DNA of 17,811 bases. Origin: T1Sed10-7 sp040904745. GTDB lineage: Bacteria > Actinomycetota > Nitriliruptoria > Nitriliruptorales > Nitriliruptoraceae. The stretch lies in the NCBI GenBank assembly GCA_040904745.1, contig JBBDSW010000182.1, forward strand, positions 1 through 17,811, read 5' to 3'. The notes under the pieces are model-generated. The model worked only from the letters and a program-made list of their open reading frames with translations, had not been told where the DNA came from and did no database searches. Positions 15,568-17,811 of this stretch are shown here, in pieces. The stretch's first letter is position 1; every line of letters begins with the position of its first letter. The position numbers were made by a program, and so were the translations under genes.

Positions 15568-15861
15568 TCACCCCCTCCGACGCGGGAGAAGGCCCGGAGG
15601 TTGAGGCTCCCCGATGCGTGCGCGCTTAGAGCGCACCGTGCGCGTGCGAGGTGGGTTGCGGGGACCCGACGCGCCCGCACCGGCCGTGAGCACGATGAGA
15701 GCCGTGCCGGCAGCGAACGCGGCCACCATCGAGCAACGCTGTGCGACCGTCGGATCGTGGGGGATGTCACGGAGTCCGGGGACGAGCAGCAGATTCGCCG
15801 ACAGCGACCGCCCCCGCCGCGCACGGCTCGATGACCGCAGCCGCGGCATGGTGATCACCAT
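15568..15861 (-). CDS. Doubtful small membrane ORF
   Basis: A 97-residue frame with a basic N-terminus (MVITMPRLRSSSRARRGRS), one hydrophobic segment (MVAAFAAGTALIVLTAGAGA) and a basic C-terminal tail. Third positions are about 80% G/C, a little below the neighbours, and no ribosome-binding site is visible at the possible ATGs (15861, 15849). It ends 39 nt before the lipoprotein start on the same strand, so it could be an upstream operon partner. It may equally be non-coding; I see no homology. Confidence 0.25.
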   Translation of the reverse strand: MVITMPRLRSSSRARRGRSLSANLLLVPGLRDIPHDPTVAQRCSMVAAFAAGTALIVLTAGAGASGPRNPPRTRTVRSKRARIGEPQPPGLLPRRRG

Positions 15862-16008
15862 CCACGCTGGGCAGTGGGCTGCCGATGCCGGCTGTCGGTC
15901 GGAAGGTGGGCCAACTCGGAGGCTGGCACGACGTCCCGGGTCTACGGTTCGTGTCTGCGATGCGAAGCCCCGCTTCGCGGTAGCCACCGATACGAGAGGA
16001 CACCGGAG
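15862..16008 (+). other. Upstream region of the isochorismatase-family gene
   Basis: No gene is supported here. A perfect hairpin, GCGAAGC-CCC-GCTTCGC (15962-15978), lies 30 nt before a well-placed ATG at 16009. TACGGT (15943-15948) could be a -10 box but has no matching -35 box. AGAGGA (15995-16000) is a good ribosome-binding site 8 nt ahead of ATG 16009, which is not in the frame of the recognisable protein. Confidence 0.35.
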
Positions 16009-16076
16009 ATGCAGCAGGGCCAGGAGCGGTTCCGCACGCTCGAGGAGCCGTCGCGGAGCCTCGCGAACATCGCGAC

Positions 16077-16859
16077 ATGGACCTCGCCATGCAGCCGATG
16101 CAGAACTTCAGCTCGACGCCTGGCGGTCCTCATGGACAGCCGCTGGCCTTCTGGGCGGCGTGGGAGCTCCAGGATCGACCTCGCCGGATCGCCCTGCTCG
16201 TGGACGACTGCCAGGAGGAGTACCGGCCCTATGCCGGTGGCATCCTGCCGAACATCGAGCGGCGGGTCGATGCGTTCCGGACGGCCCGCGCGGCGAGTGA
16301 CGGGGTGGCCATCGCGTGGAGCGCGTGGAGCCGGATGTTCGACGACGGCATCTCCAACGCCATGGACCGCTGGTACGGCCCCCGGGGGTTGCGTCCCGAG
16401 GAGCCGGAGAACGCCGCCTACGTCTTCACGGGTGCCGCGGGCCTCGAGCCGCTGGCGGAGATCGCGCCCACCGAGCAGGAGCGGGCGGACGGCTGGTTCT
16501 ACCTCGGCAAGCACCTCGACATGTTCTGGACCTTCGACGAACAGGGCGGGTCCTACCTGGACGGCAAGCTCGAAGCGCTCGACATCGACACGATCGTGAT
16601 CGTCGGGTTGTGGACCGACGAGTGCGTGCTGAGCACCGCCTACGCGGGCAACTCGCGTGGCTACGACGTCGTGCTGGTGGGTGACGCGGTCGCGACGGCC
16701 ACGGCCAACCAGGAGACCGCGCTCACGATCGCCAACAGCACCGTCGCCAAGGTGCTCACGACCGACGAGGTGGTCCGCTACCTCCAGGACGGCTTCGTCA
16801 CCGGGGAGCCCGGTGCGGTCAAGGGCACAGACCACCCCGACGGGCGCAAGGTGGGCTGA
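16077..16859 (+). CDS. Isochorismatase-family cysteine hydrolase (possible frameshift at 5' end)
   Basis: Alpha/beta cysteine hydrolase of the isochorismatase/nicotinamidase superfamily; substrate unknown. The 260 residues include the expected D-K-C triad: D44 in RIALLVDDCQEEY, K145 in WFYLGKHLDMF, and C183 in IVIVGLWTDECVLSTAYAGNSRGYDVV (written here in part; residues 173-199). The VGDAVAT strand follows as in the family. The N-terminal 30 residues are Pro/Gly/Met-rich and atypical. ATG 16077 has no ribosome-binding site, whereas ATG 16009 does but lies in another frame whose codon use looks coding only up to about 16074. A one-base change near 16075 would join them, adding about 22 residues. 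The gene stands alone with tRNA-Thr downstream on the opposite strand. Confidence 0.85.
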   Translation: MDLAMQPMQNFSSTPGGPHGQPLAFWAAWELQDRPRRIALLVDDCQEEYRPYAGGILPNIERRVDAFRTARAASDGVAIAWSAWSRMFDDGISNAMDRWYGPRGLRPEEPENAAYVFTGAAGLEPLAEIAPTEQERADGWFYLGKHLDMFWTFDEQGGSYLDGKLEALDIDTIVIVGLWTDECVLSTAYAGNSRGYDVVLVGDAVATATANQETALTIANSTVAKVLTTDEVVRYLQDGFVTGEPGAVKGTDHPDGRKVG

Positions 16860-16933
16860 CAGCCCGACCGCTGACGGCGGCCGGCCCGGTGCGAGATGGC
16901 GGGCGCAGCGTCGGGAGAACCCCCGGGACACGG

Positions 16934-17006
16934 AGCTGGAGAGGGGAATCGAACCCCTGACCTATCGCTTACGAGGCGATTGCTCTACCGACTGAGCTAC
17001 TCCAGC
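16934..17006 (-). tRNA. tRNA-Thr (anticodon CGT)
   Basis: A 73-nt gene with a 7-bp acceptor stem GCTGGAG/CTCCAGC, D-arm TAGCTCAGTCGGTAGAGCA, anticodon stem ATCGC/GCGAT around loop CTCGTAA (anticodon CGT, reads ACG), variable loop AGGTC and T-arm AGGGG-TTCGATT-CCCCT. The discriminator base is U and the 3' CCA is not encoded, so it is added after transcription. All stems pair perfectly. Confidence 0.97.
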
Positions 17007-17016
17007 AAGGGCGCGA

Positions 17017-17022
17017 AGCGTA
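17017..17022 (-). promoter_or_regulatory. Possible -10 box of tRNA-Thr
   Basis: TACGCT on the minus strand ends 10 nt before the mature tRNA 5' end, a usual distance for a tRNA promoter. The -35 region (TGGTGA, 18 nt further upstream) is a weak match. Confidence 0.35.
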
Positions 17023-17208
17023 GCGACCTCGACGGAGCCCTCACCACCTCGGTGAAGCTCTCGCTACCTCGGCTTGGCGCCGCACCAGCCCGGTGCAGCA
17101 CCGCACCACCTCGGCGCGAGCGCGCCGCCTTCCCACGGCCGCCCCGCCCCACCTGCCTGCCTGCACACGGGTCGGGGTAGCGTGGCCTGAGAGCGAGAGG
17201 TTCGTGGC

Positions 17209-17697
17209 ATGGGAGCGATCGATATCCAGGGGCGCTGGCGCTCGACCGCACCGGTCGGTGATGTCTGGGGGGTGATCAACGACCTCGCCACTTGGCCGGA
17301 CTGGTGGCCGGCCATCCGGTCCGTGGAAGCCGTCGCACCCCTGCCGGACGCCCTCCAGACCGCACGATTGACCTTCGACACCCACCCCCCGATACCCACG
17401 CTCGTCGCGACGGTGGCGGTCGTCGAACGCAACGAACCCGATCACCTGCTCGTCGAGGTTCGTGACGGTCCACTCGCGGGTCACGGCGAGGTCACCGTTT
17501 CAGAGGACCCGGCCGGAAGCATCACCTCGTATGCCATCGAACTGCGGGTCCGCTCCCTGCTGTTCCGCCCGCTGGAGCCGATCCTGCGTAGCGCAACGCG
17601 TTCCAGCGGGCGAGAGCGGTTGGAGCGCGCTGGCGCGGACCTCGCACAACTGGCCGGAGGGCTCCCTCTCTCGATGGACGGGGATCCCCCGTCATAG
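17209..17697 (+). CDS. SRPBCC (START/polyketide-cyclase-like) family protein
   Basis: The 162-residue protein has the helix-grip fold pattern: an N-terminal strand IDIQGRWRSTAPVGDVWGVI, then NDLATWPDWWPAIRSVEAV, which matches the VW..i.D...WP.WwP signature, alternating strands (TARLTFDTHPPIPTLVATVAVV, in part) and a long C-terminal helix (about 118-152, EPILRSATRSSGRERLERAG). Such proteins bind hydrophobic small molecules or act as cyclases; nothing here shows a ligand. The start is ATG at 17209 with GAGAGG 8 nt upstream. A TAGCGT about 30 nt upstream may be its -10 box. It is flanked by tRNA-Thr on the opposite strand and a regulatory region downstream, so it appears monocistronic. Confidence 0.85.
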   Translation: MGAIDIQGRWRSTAPVGDVWGVINDLATWPDWWPAIRSVEAVAPLPDALQTARLTFDTHPPIPTLVATVAVVERNEPDHLLVEVRDGPLAGHGEVTVSEDPAGSITSYAIELRVRSLLFRPLEPILRSATRSSGRERLERAGADLAQLAGGLPLSMDGDPPS

Positions 17698-17757
17698 CCC
17701 GCCACCGGCCAGCCGCCCCACCCGACGGCCGGGCACCGGCGACCCATCCGCCGGCTG

Positions 17758-17766
17758 TTGTCCACA
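17758..17766 (+). promoter_or_regulatory. DnaA box, actinobacterial consensus
   Basis: TTGTCCACA equals the DnaA box consensus known from Streptomyces. It is a single copy, with no cluster of boxes or AT-rich unwinding element around it, so it is not an origin; it could regulate the next gene or titrate DnaA. Confidence 0.4.
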
Positions 17767-17784
17767 GGGGTGGGGTCCGGTGGC

Positions 17785-17811
17785 TTGTGTCCGAACAGGT
17801 GTTCGGATATG
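17785..17811 (+). promoter_or_regulatory. Promoter at right edge containing a LexA/SOS box
   Basis: CCGAACAGGTGTTCGG (17791-17806) has 7-bp perfect arms and contains the actinobacterial/Gram-positive LexA core CGAACnnnnGTTCG. TTGTGT (17785-17790) may be a -35 box, and TATG at 17808-17811 would start a -10 box at exactly 17-nt spacing, so the LexA site would fill the promoter spacer. It should control a plus-strand gene beginning just past 17811. Confidence 0.7.

Noticed and set aside
15614..16300. Plus-strand frame across the lipoprotein-isochorismatase gap
   Set aside because: It has no ribosome-binding site or family resemblance and runs into the isochorismatase gene in a different frame.
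16896..17180. Plus-strand ORF containing GNRTPDLSL
   Set aside because: This is the well-known false protein produced by translating a tRNA gene in antisense.

Overview
The window is about 70% GC, gene-dense, uses many GTG starts with strong Shine-Dalgarno sites, and carries a gene order typical of high-GC Actinomycetota. From memory, the order ftsH-folE-folP-folB-folK-(DUF2520)-panC-coaX-lysS, with hpt, tilS and a DUF2342 metalloprotease upstream, matches the Mycobacterium/Streptomyces core block. The class within the phylum cannot be fixed from sequence alone; a deep-branching actinobacterium is a guess.

Region 1 (1-12213, all minus strand) is a run of twelve genes. Transcription runs from right to left: small secreted membrane protein, DUF2342 zinc metalloprotease, tilS, hpt, then a 160-nt gap with a possible promoter, ftsH, a strong palindrome, folE, folP, folB, folK, a DUF2520 Rossmann protein, panC, coaX and lysS (cut by the window edge). 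Many junctions are 1-nt gaps or 4-nt GTGA overlaps, which suggests translational coupling. The products cover tetrahydrofolate synthesis (folE, folB, folP, folK), the pantoate-to-CoA branch (panC, coaX, and perhaps the DUF2520 protein as ketopantoate reductase), tRNA modification and charging (tilS, lysS), purine salvage (hpt) and membrane proteolysis (ftsH). panD, which sits between panC and coaX in mycobacteria, is missing here.

Region 2 (12214-17811) is more accessory. A pirin (+) has a perfect inverted repeat of MarR-operator type over its likely -35 box. Convergent to it is a membrane-anchored, lysozyme-like protein (-) behind a 430-nt leader rich in hairpins. Next come an acidic, repeat-bearing lipoprotein (-), a weak small membrane ORF (-), an isochorismatase-family cysteine hydrolase (+) whose coding frame appears to switch near its start, tRNA-Thr(CGT) (-) and a small SRPBCC-fold protein (+).

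The right edge holds a consensus actinobacterial DnaA box and, 25 nt later, a LexA-type SOS box placed between -35 and -10 elements. This predicts a DNA-damage-inducible gene just outside the window. I saw no mobile element, CRISPR array or phage gene. No clearly new multi-gene system is visible; the best leads are regulatory sites and unusual protein ends.
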